Source: Scalesia atractyloides | Taxonomy: Eukaryota; Streptophyta; Magnoliopsida; Asterales; Asteraceae | DNA: 64,000 nucleotides | Direction of reading: 5' to 3' | Assembly (NCBI GenBank): GCA_947069175.1 | Contig: CAMTDV010000002.1 | Span: 12,516,988 to 12,580,987, forward strand | In this document: piece by piece, positions 1 to 11,168 of the stretch | Layout: each line of letters opens with the position of its first letter | How positions within the stretch are numbered: the stretch's first letter is position 1 | Made by a program: the position numbers and the translations under genes | Notes under the pieces: generated by a model | What the model was told of the DNA's origin: nothing | Database searches by the model: none | The model's input: the letters and a program-made list of their open reading frames with translations, nothing else

Positions 1-109
1 TTAGTAATAAATTTCATACTTTCATTAAATAAACTTTAACAAATATTATATGATGTACCTTATAGTTTATTTTTGTTTAAATAGGTCAGGGGTCAAGGTT
101 ATGATGGTG

Positions 110-481
110 CAAACAACATGCGTGGAACATTCCATGGGACACGGTCCCGTATCTCTTGTCTGCTTTTGTTTGTCTTCTTCTGCATGGAATTTGGGGTGGG
201 GCACGTCCCCATGCCTTGGTGGCACGGCCCTGTGCTTGTCTTCTGATTTGTTGTTTTTGATATTGAGATGAAGATCGGAGGGTTGGTATAATGTATCAAC
301 TTCTCTTCTTTTGAATTTACATTGGTTTTTGCCGTTAATTTGGTCTCTTTGTACATTTAAGCTATTTTAATCCTGAAAATCAAAAGTATACAAAGAAACA
401 CATTTTTCTAACATTAGTACTAAAAAGGGTTGATTTTATACCTTATTTGATATAATTTATATGTTGCATTTGGTGCATATC
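110..481 (-). repeat. Partial 3' LTR of the Athila-like element
   Basis: This stretch is a diverged direct repeat of about 6295-6673. Shared blocks include the GGGACACG / CTCTTGTCT segment, the GGGGCACG or GGGGCATG block, the TGATGTATCAACTTCTCTT-like block and the final GTTGCATTTGGTGC. Read on the minus strand the LTR starts with TGATATGCACC at 481, immediately after the polypurine tract. Similarity to the right copy fades left of about position 110, so only the U3 side of the LTR lies in this window. Confidence 0.75.
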
Positions 482-497
482 AAATACCCCCACACTT
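482..497 (-). promoter_or_regulatory. Polypurine tract of the Athila-like element
   Basis: Minus-strand AAGTGTGGGGGTATT lies directly before the LTR start (TGATATGC). A GAGGACAAACAAAG block precedes it. This is the arrangement usual at the 3' end of Athila/Tat elements, where plus-strand DNA synthesis is primed. Confidence 0.65.
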
Positions 498-1914
498 GAA
501 TCTTTGTTTGTCCTCAAGCAAAACTCTTTAATATTGCTTACACATCCAAATGGAATTGGTAGAGAAGATGTTTTTGGGTCTTGATTTAGAGTGTCGGGAA
601 TACAAGTTCTTTTATTCTTGTTTTAATACTATTCGACATGATTTATTTAGAACATTTTTTTAAGAAAAATAAGTATTTTTTATTAAGCTATATATAAATT
701 CACATACCTCACAAGTGATCACTCAACGCTCGGCTAAAAATGTATAAGTGAAACGCTCGATCCCGATATGGAACTTACTCCTACCATATGATTGACAAGT
801 AATCAAACCTCCTCCTTTTTAACATAATCTTTGTAATATCAAGAGTTCTTTAAAAAGGGTAGGTGTTGGTTAGGGTATGATAGTTTTATTTGAAAAGTGG
901 TTAAAGGCGTAAAATGTCGATTTTCTTTTGACAATTTATTTATTAGTGACTTAGATATAAACTAAAGGCTCGTAAAACAATAAGTTTGCTTATTTTATTT
1001 CAAGCAACTAGAAAGAATTTTTTAATTTTATTTATTTATTTATTTATTTATTTATATAATATTCACAAGATAGCTAAGTCACATTTTTTTGTATATCTCA
1101 AAAGAACCAAATTTTACTAAAATAAAGGGTGTAAAAATAAAAAGATTTTGGGTGATGGGTGATTGTTGCAAAATTTATATTTTGCGGGTTTTTGAAATGC
1201 AGGGTTTTAGGCTCAAAAGGGGTTAACTAGGTGATTTTGTTTGTTTTTGGTGGGGAGATAAAAAGGAAAAATAAAGTTGAAGTGAAAAGGTGGTTTATAG
1301 TTCTAATGCCTCAATCATTTACTTACTTGGATTAGTCAGTAAGAACCGAGAATATATTGTCTTGTCAAGCTCTAGATTTGTAAGAACCATACGAGCTATT
1401 CACACAAGAAATGAAAAGTGAGCATTTAGTAAAGACATGATATTGAATGCTCAGTAAAGGCTCAAAACTCACAATTTGTGGGAAGGGGTAAAAAATGTGA
1501 AAATATATATACAATCAAATTTTAAAAAGATTGCCATGCCTTTTATAATTTTTTATATGGTTCTTTTTACCATTGCACTATCGGTTGTAAAGTTGTAGAA
1601 ACAAAATTTTTAGAACTTGGTTTTCTAACTTTAACAAAAAACAAGACAAAATATACTAAAAAAATATATGTGAAATAGATTTGGGGTGTTTTAATGGTTC
1701 CAATGAGAGTTTTGTGTAAAGCTTGTTTTAAGACAAACGATTCAAATTCCCGAGTCCCCACACTTAAATTACACATCGTCCTCAATGTGTCCAAAATAGG
1801 TTAGATCTGATTAATTGTGTAAATGTGGGTTTTAAACAACAAATTTTTCAAAAATCAGATACTAAGCACGGGGGCGTGCTTGGCGGGCATGTCTAGGAGA
1901 CTATAGTTTTGGAG
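498..1914. other. Degraded 3' internal region of the Athila-like element
   Basis: No reading frame could be assigned. This is where integrase and the 3' untranslated part of the element should lie. An ATTT-rich simple repeat occupies about 1020-1055. At 1753-1785 there is a second copy of the block seen next to the polypurine tract: minus-strand GAGGAC, then AAGTGTGGGGAC. Confidence 0.4.
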
Positions 1915-2954
1915 AGCACAAGATAGGAACCAAATTTATCAAATGTAAATACTACGGCTAGTAACTCTTTTCAGTGGTTGTGTAATTTTCCTAAGCGTGT
2001 TTAAGAGTTTTACTAGCGTAATATATGCGATGGAAATGTTTTTTCCTTTCTTTGTCCGAGGACTGCTCCGAATACAAAATCGCTAGCATCTCACATGGTT
2101 TCAAAATGTAATTTCCAATCTGGTGCTATCAAGATTGGTGCTTTGACTAGCATATCTTTAAAGGCAAGAAATGTTGTCGTGCAATCGTCGTCAAAGATGA
2201 ATGGGGCATCTTTATTCAAGTAGCTTGGTTAAAGGTCGAGAGATTTTAGAAAAGTCTTTGATAAATCGTCTATAGAATTCGACGTGTCCTAGGAAACTTT
2301 GATGGCTCGAACGGATGATGGAGGAGGTAGTCGGGAAATAGTATCGATTTTTGCGCAGTCGACTTCCATACATGCCTTGGAGATTTTGTGACCAAGTACT
2401 ATCCCTTCCGTGACCATAAAATGACACTTTTCCCAATTAAGGGCGAGGTTAGTCTCCTTACATCTAAATAGCATTCGTTCAATGTTATCGAGGCATTGGT
2501 CAAATGAATCATTGAAGATAGAAAAATCATCCATGGTTTTTTCTATCATATCGTGGAAAATGGCGACCATGAATCGTTGGAATGTTGCATAGTCCAATGG
2601 CATGCGTCCATATGCAAAAGTTTCATAGGGACAAGTGAAGGTGGATTTCTCTTGGTCTTCTGGTACGATAGGAATTTGGAAGTACCTAGAGAATCCATCT
2701 AAGAAACAATAGAATTTGTGACTGGATAATCGCTCTAACATTTGATCAATGAAGGGTAAAAGAAAATGGTCTTTTCTTGTGGCTTCATTAAGTCTCCTAT
2801 AATCGATGCAAACTCTCCATCCGGTGATGGTTCTCGTTGGTATGAGCTCATTTCTTTCGTTGGTCAAAACCGTCATTCCTCCTTTTTCGGTACTACTTGG
2901 ACGGGACCTACCCATGGGCTATCGGAAATGGGGAAGATAAGTTCGGCGTCTAAT
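1915..2954 (-). pseudogene. Athila-like pol fragment: reverse transcriptase and RNase H
   Basis: This is the 3' half of a broken gag-pol gene, which would copy retrotransposon RNA into DNA inside cytoplasmic particles. Reading on the minus strand from about 2954, the order is a finger region (SDSPWV-like, then KKGGM), the motif GWRVCIDYRRLNEATRKDHF, the palm motif FLDGFSRYFQIP, a degraded catalytic box MDDFS (usual form F/YxDD), and then VLGHKIS. The connection SFLGHVEFYRRFIKDFSKI follows in another frame near 2212-2300. An RNase H start (APILIAPDW, then a DASDFVFGAVLGQ-like strand) lies near 2050-2150. Late RNase H wording (TEKELLAVVFTFDKF) lies near 1930-1980. Frames change at least twice and stops occur, so the gene is dead. 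Integrase is not visible. The upstream part lies beyond the inserted element at 2955-3910. Confidence 0.85.
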
Positions 2955-3169
2955 GTGCTGTTTGTTTTTTCAAAAAAGAGCTTCCTGGCCTCTTTTGTCT
3001 TCGCGGCGCTGACCACGCGCATATGTTTGGGTCTGCAGTGTGTTTGTTTTCTCGAAGACCTTTCATTAAAAAAAGATCCGCGCGTCCTCCTTTTGGTATA
3101 GACTTGGGATGTCCTCTTCTCACCTCTTCTTGTGTTTCATTTCATCCTGAACCAAAAAAACACACAAAC

Positions 3170-3480
3170 CCTAGCACACCTTCTCCTCCACCACCTTCCT
3201 CCACCCCAGCCGCCACCGCCCTCCTCCCTCCTAACCGCTGACGTCGCCACTCCTCCTCCCTCCTTACAGCCGATGTCGCTCTACTGTCCTCCTCCATCCT
3301 TCCAGTCTCCACTGCCTCTCCTCCTCACTCCTTCCTTTAGCCACTGCAGCCTCTCCTCCTCTGTCCTTGCACAGCCGCCTCCTCTACTCCTCCCTACTTC
3401 ACTGCCGATGTCGCTCCTCCTCCCTCCTTCAACCGTTAGCATCGCCACTCCTCCATCCTTCAATAGCACCACCGCTTACT
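3170..3480. repeat. CT-rich (CCTCCT) degenerate minisatellite
   Basis: Blocks such as GCCGATGTCGCTC, TCCTCCTCCCTCCTT and CACTGC recur every 40-60 bp with variation. The proline/serine-rich open frames read here look like a by-product of composition, not a protein. The block may derive from the 5' untranslated region of a captured gene; that is inference. Confidence 0.5.
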
Positions 3481-3566
3481 CATATTTCAGCTTTGTTTTC
3501 TTTCTTTTTTATGTAATGATGTTTATTTTGTTGTTATTTTTTATGATGCGGTTAATTTTTTGATTG

Positions 3567-3680
3567 TTTGATGTTAATTGTTCAAATTGTTTAATGTTAA
3601 TTGTTCATAGTATTTGATGTTAATTTTCATATATTTGATGTTAATTGTTGTGATGGTTTGATGTTAATTTTTCACATGAT
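3567..3680. repeat. Five tandem copies of a ~22-bp TTTGATGTTAATTG unit
   Basis: TTTGATGTTAATTGTTC and close variants appear five times in a row with 21-23 bp spacing. The array lies inside the hAT-like insertion. Confidence 0.7.
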
Positions 3681-3910
3681 TTAGCACTTGTATAACTATT
3701 TTTGTGTTGTTACAAATGTTGGAAAACTCTTTTAAGTTTAATAAATTAGTTTATTTATATTTCAGTTTAATTCAGTACTTGTAGAAGTTAAAACAACAAA
3801 CATTCTTCTTCTTGCAGACTTCAGAGGTTTGGTCCACCTCTTTTGCTATAGATGTCTACAGATGTGTTCCGTAGACTACAGACGTTTTACCTCTGAAAAA
3901 CAAACAATAC

Positions 3911-4690
3911 CTAAGAGTTTGATGACTTCCTTTTTGACTACTTCTTAGACGTTAGGATTAACCCATCTTTGTGGTTGGATTACCGCTTTGTAGTCCCCAT
4001 TAAAATTTTATGTGTGCACATGGAAGGACTAATTCCTTTGATGTCCATTAGCTTCCATGCGATTGCCGTTTTGTGTTTTTTTTTCAGTAAATTAAGTAAT
4101 TTTTCTTTTTCTTGAGAAGTGAGATATGAGGAAATGATGATGGGAAGCTTACCTTATTGTCTAAGAATGTGTATTATAAGATTTTTGGGTGTTCTTTGAC
4201 TTCAAGGGAAGGTGGGTCTTCAATAGATAGCTTAGTTTTTGGTTCGTTATTGCGGTCGATGGGTGAAAAGATTTGTTCGGTAGTGGCTTCATCTTCCATG
4301 AATTGGTTGTTTATTCCTCCGTATCGGGTGGTACTACTTCATCTTCCAACAAGGGGTCGTCATTGCCGATTAGATATTGATTTATTTATGTTAAAATTTC
4401 GTTTGTCAGCCCCAAGTTTAGTGGGAAGATTTTAGTGTTTCTGTTTGAGCAAAGCTTGATTGGTTTTTATGAATGGTTGTCCTAACACGAGTGGAGCATC
4501 ATCTAAGATGATAAGTCAGTTGGTACAATCGTATGGTGCGTTTGAATGAGAACGTCTTCAACCACTCCGGTAGCATGTTTTATTTTTCGAATAGCCAAGA
4601 AGATAGGAGTTTTGATTGGAAGAATATCACCAATACCAATCTTTCGAATACATAGCTGGATATTATGTTAACACAAAAATCTTTATCTAT
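3911..4690 (-). pseudogene. Athila-like pol fragment: aspartic protease and linker
   Basis: This is the upstream (5') half of the same pol gene, on the minus strand. Near 4440-4690 the sequence reads as a degraded retroviral-type aspartic protease tail (GIGDILP, VVEDVLIQ, then LVLGQPF in a shifted frame). This matches the end of Athila-type proteases, which usually run ...DVLV...LGRPFL. Nearest the inserted element (3911-4000) the minus strand reads RWVNPNV, then EVVKKEVIKLL, which is the entry to reverse transcriptase. Stops and frame changes are frequent. The protease active-site triad D-T/S-G was not found; it may lie in the lost part. The call rests on position and motif resemblance. Confidence 0.65.
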
Positions 4691-4991
4691 AAAAATGTTA
4701 CTAATATAGATGTTTTGAATAAAACATGTTACCGGTTTGTGTTTAATTCAATTTGTTCATCTTGTATTAGTGAAGTTTGAATTTTGGTTAATTTAACACT
4801 TACTATTTCTTTGATATTAGGATTAGTGGTTAAATTTTTGAAAAACTTAGCATGAGATGGAAACAAATTATAATTTTCAATTATTGTAAACCTTCTGTAA
4901 CTGAAAACATTTGAAAAATGAAGAATAATTTGAACACAAAAACTAAAAAAGATGATTAGGCCATCGATTTTAAACTTTCTTAAAATCCTTG

Positions 4992-5011
4992 TGTCCCCAG
5001 CAACGGTGCCA
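4992..5011 (-). promoter_or_regulatory. Primer-binding site complementary to tRNA-Asp
   Basis: On the minus strand TGGCACCGTTGCTGGGGACA matches, with small changes, the complement of the 3' end of plant tRNA-Asp (TGGCGCCGTTGCCGGGGA). It lies just inside the right-hand LTR, which fixes the element's orientation as minus. Confidence 0.85.
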
Positions 5012-5012
5012 A

Positions 5013-6673
5013 AAACTTGACGTGAGTGGAGGGTGTATGATTTTTAATATATTTTAAGCACTTTTTACTCATTTTTCAAGGTTTAAATTTATAAAACACA
5101 ATATAACACTATCACTCTCTACAACACGTTAGGAAAGTGCGCTCATCGTTAGCGTAGTATAGTGATTGTAAGATAACAAGGTTATCCAAGAATACAAGAG
5201 CTTTTGATACCGGAATATCGTCAACGTATAATCTAACCAAATTTTGAGAAAAGATTTTTTCACAATTTAAAAATAAAGAAAGAAACTAAATAATAAAAGA
5301 CACATATATACAAGATAGAATCACTTGGTTCCGACTCATCTTTTACCTATCCTTTGATGATTTCCGCGCTTTGGGTTTTTAAGAAATTATTTTGGTTATA
5401 GTGGCATGAGTCTTTTTTGGAAGCAACGCCACCCTCAGCCATATTGGTCTGAGTCAGCAGGGATACAGTCCCACAAGTCTGGAATATTGAAAAATAATTA
5501 AGTAAGTTATCAGTGCAAAATGTGACATGTCCCTCTTTTAGAGGCAACGCTACCCTCGGCCATATTGGTCTGAGTCAGAAGGGATATAGTCTCACAAGGC
5601 TGGTTTAAAGTTTTAATAGTAGTTTATTTATAAGGGATTTAACATCTGCCTCCAAGAAAGTCCTAATAAGCTCGAATCAAGTTATTGCAGGATCTATACA
5701 CTGAATGAGACAAGAAATTTACCCAAACCACCCTTCTAACCTACTTCCAGGCAGTTAACGTGCTTTATATAGACCGTAAAGACTAGAATGAGTGAATCAA
5801 CAAAACATGAAGAGATGAGAATAAAGTTCACTTTCAGTAGAAAAAACTAGATATTGAAGTTATTAATACAAACCAATTAAAAAGTTAATCAAAACTTGGA
5901 AATCAAAACTAATTCATAAATGAATTGTTTTTCACCAAGTGATGTAAGAGGTTAGCCAAGCATGTCCATAGTTTGACAAAGGCTCTTACGATCAATCTTG
6001 GATCGCGAGACTACTACACACTCTAATGATTGTGATGGATGATGGTGTTGGAATGGTGAGAGAAAGGGTTGTCATGGAGTGGCAGGTGTGGGAGAAGTGG
6101 TTTGCCACTAGATGGATTGCAATTGAACCAATCACCCCTATTTAAAGTTGGAAGCAGTCAATTAACACGACCTCGTGCCCGGGGGACACGACCCTGTGCC
6201 CCCTTCTTTTCTGTCATCATTTAATAAGCTGTGTAAGTCTGTATGCTCATACGACACCATGACCCTTGTACTTGCTGTACTATCCAAGATTTGTATATAT
6301 GGGAGTTGACCACGGCCCGTGTCCATGGGACACGATTTCGTGTCTCTTGTCTACTTCTGTTTTTATTCTTCTACATGGAATCTGGAGTGGGGCATGACCC
6401 CATGACTTTGTGGCACGACCCATTGCTTGTCTTCTGATTTATTGTTTTTGGTCTTCGGGTGAAGCTTGGAGGCTTGGTATGATGTATCAACTTCTCTTTT
6501 TTTGTATTTATGTTGGTTTTTGCCATTAATTTGTTCCTTTTGTACATTTAAGATTTTTTTAATCCTGAAAATCAAAAGTATATAAAGAAACACAGTTTTT
6601 CCAATATTAGTACTAAAAATGGTTGATTTTATACCTTATTTGATATGTTTATATGTTGCATTTGGTGCGTATC
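5013..6673 (-). repeat. 5' LTR of the Athila-like element (~1.66 kb)
   Basis: The LTR is bounded on the left by the primer-binding site and on the right by the loss of similarity to the left LTR (GGTGCGTATC at 6664-6673). A related LTR lies at 49305-50733. The two share the AACACGTTAGG...CGTTAGCGTA block, the AAGAGCTTT...CGGA block and the tandem GGGCACGACCC-style blocks. Inside, 5430-5475 and 5545-5585 are near-copies of one ~40-bp segment (CAACGC..ACCCTC.GCCATATTGG). Confidence 0.7.
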
Positions 6674-7077
6674 TTATAGACTTAGGGTTATCGTCGTTAA
6701 AACTTTTACTTTATATAATTTACTAGATACTAAAAGCCTTTTTTCCAAGTCGTACAAGGCACTTGAACCCATAGGACCGACCATGTTCAATGACGATCTA
6801 ATGCAAGAGGCTTGAATTTGTGTTTTATATACACTTGATGTGAACTCACAAATGCTCTTTCACAACATCTTCAAAAAAGAGTCAAGACTTATTGGAAACA
6901 GCTAAGTTAATAAACGAAACCAAATGAGCATAAAATAATTTAAGACAAAATGGGTTTGACTTGAAGTTGGCAAGAATAACATCTTTTTTTTTTTGAAAAA
7001 AACAAGATTAAGATATTATAGATGACGGAAAGTTATGATAATTAAAGAAACTGAAAGAATGAGATTATTAATTGACA
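6674..7077. other. No feature recognised
   Basis: AT-rich sequence between the LTR end and the hAT transposase relic. It may belong to the degraded hAT element. No frame or repeat could be supported. Confidence 0.3.
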
Positions 7078-7497
7078 TCATTTTGAAGTTGAATTTTTTA
7101 GTATGGTTTTGGATATGCAAATTCAAGAATTTTGAAATCGATTCAATGAGTTTTCAAATTCGTTTTCTAAGTTTGACATATTTAATCTGAATGCTTTAAA
7201 GGAAGATGATGCATTTGCAAAAGTGAATGGAATGTGTGACCTTGCTCGTGTAATGATTGAAATGGGAAAACATACTACTTTTCCTTTGGTTTATTAGATA
7301 TTGAAGCTAGCGTTAGTTTTACCGGTTGCAACCACAACCGTTGAAAAATGTTGTTATAAAATGTAGCTTATTAAGACGGATTTACGCAATCGAATGGTGA
7401 GTATTTGAATAATGCTCTAATTTGTGCGGTGAAAAGAAAACTTTTGATAAAGTACAATAAGAGGAGTTAATAGCTCGATTTCAAGCTTTAAAAAACT
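7078..7497 (+). pseudogene. hAT-superfamily transposase relic, C-terminal dimerisation region
   Basis: The plus strand can be read, through stops, as the end of a hAT transposase of the TTF-type / ZMYM1-like plant group. The segments in order are a helix with LDMQIQEF and NRFNEFS, NGMCDLARVMIEMGKH, FPLVY then LKLALVLPVATTTVEK, and LIKTDLRNRM followed by a short tail (EELIARFQALKN in shifted frame). The LVLPVATxxVE...K.DLRNRM pattern is the known hAT C-terminal dimerisation signature. There are several stops (inside FPLVY*ILK and YKM*LIK) and at least one frameshift near 7400. The DNA-binding zinc finger and most of the catalytic region are missing. This is a fossil with no likely function. 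Confidence 0.75.
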
Positions 7498-9970
7498 GAA
7501 GAAGGGAAATCTATTAGATATGTATTTTTAACTTTATTTATTATCGTGTTTTTATTTTTTTTTTCATTTGCATTGTATAAAATATGGTAAAAAACTGTAT
7601 TTGAACGTTTCTTCTGAAATTTTGGTCTAAATTCGTTACCAGCTCTAACGATATGCATTTTAAAAAAACATTTTAAAAAACTATACATCTCTATATTTTT
7701 ACAGGTAGATGTATAAATACACTTATAAATTAATTGTCTAGTGAAATGATGTTGTCCTATATAAAATATATAAAAGTGATATGTGTTTAAAGCTTTGTAA
7801 TTGTAAAATTAGATAGTACATTAAGTGGCAAAAATGATGTTAAATAAAAAACATATAAACACGTTCTTTATTGGCTAGAGGCTCTAAACAGTCTTTCTTA
7901 ATTATTGGTCGCATAATGCCATATCAATTATTTGGTAAAAAGATTTTAATCATGACCAATTCATTTTGGTAAACATATGAGCGTATATATGTACATGATG
8001 CGTATTGTACGACGATAACATGTTTCAAAGGGCATCACGGATTACACCATGGTATCCATAATGCATGCATGGTATATATGATGCATGCATTATGATAATG
8101 ATGATAATGATAAGGATGACGAATTAATCAATGGTAGAGAGTGAAGACAAACATGCTCATTCTGGAATGATGGTGTTGATCCGCATTAATAGGTGTGTTT
8201 AACATATCCCCATGCAAATTTCATATAAATTACTTCAGTTTTTTGGACTGTTTTCATTTAAATAATTATCTTATTTAATATATTAAACTAATGCATGGGA
8301 TTGTCGAGAGTTGACCTTATTACTGGCATTATGCCCATTTTTCTATGGCCTAATCAAACAAAAATTATATCATAGATTTAATAAACCCTTCATGCAAAAC
8401 CCTAGACTTTATAGTCTCAAGAAGCCATAGAAAACACACATAACTATCTTCAATGTGCAAGTGAATCTTTGCCTAATTTATTATACATTATACGACACTT
8501 ATTTTATTTGTTACGTTTGAAGTATTGCTAATTAATTATTGGATTTATTAATTAATAGAATATAAAGAATAGTAATTAATACGGCAAGTAATAGCATGTT
8601 ATAGGATTCTTGGCCATTTGGAACGGTTTGTTAGTTTCTACATTATATATACCTGCAAGCATAGTTGCTATTCTTTTATTTCTTTTTTATGTTTGTGATA
8701 TTTCATAGTTCACTCACCAGGTTCATGGGATTCAAGAAGATTTTGCATCCTTCAACAGGATGTGATATTAGAACCTAATGGAATATTTCAAACCTACTAC
8801 CTTTTACTTTATAAGCAATATTGACTGAACACAGGTTACTAGCGTTGACCAGCTACAGGGGGTTAAAACCATTATGGTCTATTGTAGCTAGGTATTTGAA
8901 CATTTTAATTAGTTAAGGCATGTGATTTATATACCAGACACACTACAAAAGTTATACTTTGTTGCAATTTGTGCTTTTGGTGTTTTACCATGCGATGTAC
9001 AATTTTAATATGTGATGATCGCTAGAAATCCTTCGGTCGAGGAGCAATGAAACTCGTCTTGAACAGATAGTGTTAGATAGAAAGAAAGATCCTAGGTTAA
9101 TATCAGTTTGCTAAAAAAATTGTTTCATCTTACTTGTTAAGCATGCGAAGAGAATTTATTAAGTGGTATTAGAGCTACTCTTTAGCCAGGATGGGAAAGG
9201 AGCAAGTGATGTCCCTAAGTTTACCCTAATATATTTACGATATACAATTAACCATACTCGTTGACTCGTTGCTTCACTATGAATGTGAATCGTGTATCAA
9301 TAAAGTCGATTCAGATACTTTGTATAAAATTCTTCGTGATTTGATGGTTGTTAGACAACGTGTGTCGTGAGATTGAAATGCAATGGTACAAAATAAGGTC
9401 ATATCGCATGGGTTGTCAATGGAGTAGATACCTAACGGACTTGGATTTGAGGAGAGGACTAGTATGTGCAAACTCAATCTTGCATTAAAAAAATAAATGT
9501 CAATTTATAATTAATCTGGTCAAGTAGTTCTAGAGGACAAATAAATAAAAACTTACGTTAGAAGAGTTTTGGACCACTGATTGTATCAAACATCAATTAT
9601 GATTGAAGGATAAAGAGGGAAAACAAGCACTCGTTTGACCATTTCATTTGAATTTACTTTCTTCAAATTTATAATATTAAATAACTTATATACACTTTAT
9701 TTTTTAAAGTTATACCATAAAATCTCATATTTTATATTTAGTTTGATATTAGTCTTACTATATTTTATAAGATGATGTTTATCCGAAAGGTTTGACGCAT
9801 CCATAACTATAACAATTTGTCTAAACCATTACATTAATATATTATACTCGTTATAACAACACGCTCCAACTATGACTCACTTAATTGTGAGTTTTGATTA
9901 CATAAATATCATTTCCTTGTCACAACAATGCATATAGCATATGAATATATATATATATTATATATATATA
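7498..9970. other. Intergenic sequence, no gene recognised
   Basis: AT-rich and short-ORF only. Small items are a TGCATGCAT/TGATAATGATGATAATGATAA simple repeat at 8060-8115, and a TGGTATTAGAGC string at 9161-9172. The latter resembles a worn tRNA-Met primer-binding site but has no supporting LTR. The right edge (9945-9970) is a TA-rich microsatellite. Confidence 0.35.
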
Positions 9971-10187
9971 GGTAGGGTTCTAGAGTGGACACAGGTTGAG
10001 AGTGAACTGTGTGAACTAATCTGAGCTATTGGATTATATCATCTAGAGATTTTTAAACAATATCAAGATTGTAATTATAATGTTGTAACTTCCCTTTAAA
10101 TTAATTGACAGAAGGGTATTTGCGTCTTTTGTAAATTGCATTTATTAAACAATATAATCAAAATTCCTAAAATCTTGCTAGTTTCCG

Positions 10188-10390
10188 TATATACAAGATA
10201 CACAGTTGTTAGTGTATACACATGTGTACAGTCTCGATAGTATCAGTTTATACAAGATACACAGATGTTAGTTTATACGCATGTGTACAGTCTCGCTAAC
10301 TATCAATTTATACAAGGTACACCGCTGTTAGTTTATACACATGTGTACAGTCTCGCTAACTATCAGTTTATACAAGATACACAGTTGTTA
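10188..10390 (+). repeat. Tandem 60-bp repeat, left arm of the foldback element
   Basis: TATACAAGATACACAGTTGT, then TTATACACATGTGTACAGTC, then TCGCTAACTATCAGT repeats about 3.3 times. The unit contains the palindrome-like ACACATGTGT. Confidence 0.85.
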
Positions 10391-10736
10391 GGATTAGGAT
10401 CATCTGTGAACAACTTCTTGAGATTGAACTGAGTGAACTAATCTTGGCCATTGTTCATTTTTTAGATTAAAAGGGTAAGATTGACATTAGCTCTCTCTCC
10501 CTCTCTCTCTATCTTGATTAAATCCCTTAATTTTCTCATATGTTAATTCTCTCTCTCTCGCATATTTTTAATTACTTCTCCATTATTTTAAACTCGTGTA
10601 GAATCAGTTGCTAATAACGTATATGAAACTCCTAACGAAACTAGGTACTGGACACCAACTGTCCCTCCCGGATTCAAACCGTATATGAAACTCCTGACGG
10701 AACTAGGTCGTGGACTACAAGATGTATCAAAAGTCT

Positions 10737-10963
10737 ATACACATCTGTATAAACTACCAACTGTGTATCTTGTATTAACTGGTAGTTAGCGAGACTGTAC
10801 ACATGTGCATAAACTAACAGTGTTGTATCTTGTATAAATTAATAGTTAGCGAGACTGTACACAGGTGTATAAACTAATATCTGTGTATCTTGTATAAACT
10901 GATACTATCGAGACTGTACTCATGTGCATACACTAACAACTGTGTATCTTGTATATACGGAAA
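10737..10963 (-). repeat. Tandem 60-bp repeat, right arm (inverted)
   Basis: The same 60-bp unit as in the left arm, in reverse complement (ACTGTGTATCTTGTATAAAC, then AGTTAGCGAGACTGTACACA), about four copies. Confidence 0.85.
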
Positions 10964-11168
10964 CTCGTAAGATTTTAGGATTTTTTATTGTATTGTTTAA
11001 TGAATGCAATTTACAAAAGACGCAAATACCCTTCTGTCAATTAATTTAAAGGGAAGTTACAACATTATAATTACAATCTTGCCATTGTTTAAAAATCTCT
11101 AGATGATATAATCCAATGGCTCAGAGTAGTTCACACATTTCACTTCAACCTAGTGTTCACTCTAGAAC

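Larger units (their letters stand above)
2955..3910. mobile_element. Non-autonomous hAT-like element nested in pol
   Basis: The two ends form an imperfect inverted repeat: GTGCTGTTTGTTTTTTCA at the left, and the reverse complement of CTGAAAAACAAACAATAC at the right. The pol reading frame (minus strand) runs up to the right edge at ...AAACTCTTAG and resumes at the left edge with TTAGACGCC, giving ...KLL then DAELIFPISDSPW. The repeated TTAG is consistent with a target-site duplication that has partly decayed. There is no transposase. The interior holds a CT-rich block (3170-3480) and a short tandem array (3567-3680). Assignment to hAT rests on terminus style only. Confidence 0.6.
1..6673 (-). 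mobile_element. Athila-like Ty3/gypsy LTR retrotransposon, degraded, minus strand
   Basis: Two related direct repeats bound this element: about 110-481 on the left, and the matching end of 5013-6673 on the right. Read on the minus strand the order is 5' LTR, tRNA-Asp-type primer-binding site (4992-5011), protease, reverse transcriptase, RNase H, polypurine tract and 3' LTR. Only about 300 bp lie between the primer-binding site and the protease, so most of gag is missing. No integrase could be recognised. The tRNA-Asp primer, the reverse transcriptase wording and the long LTR fit the Athila/Tat side of Ty3/gypsy. A hAT-like element (2955-3910) interrupts pol. The left LTR runs out of similarity near position 110, so the left end is either truncated or altered beyond the window edge. 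The element cannot encode its own proteins. Confidence 0.85.

Noticed and set aside
3023..3563. Proline/serine-rich protein-coding frames
   Set aside because: They arise from the CT-rich minisatellite inside a transposon, overlap in several frames, and have no domain.
9155..9180. tRNA-Met primer-binding site (TGGTATTAGAGC)
   Set aside because: One mismatch to the consensus, but no LTR terminus at its left and no gag/pol at its right.
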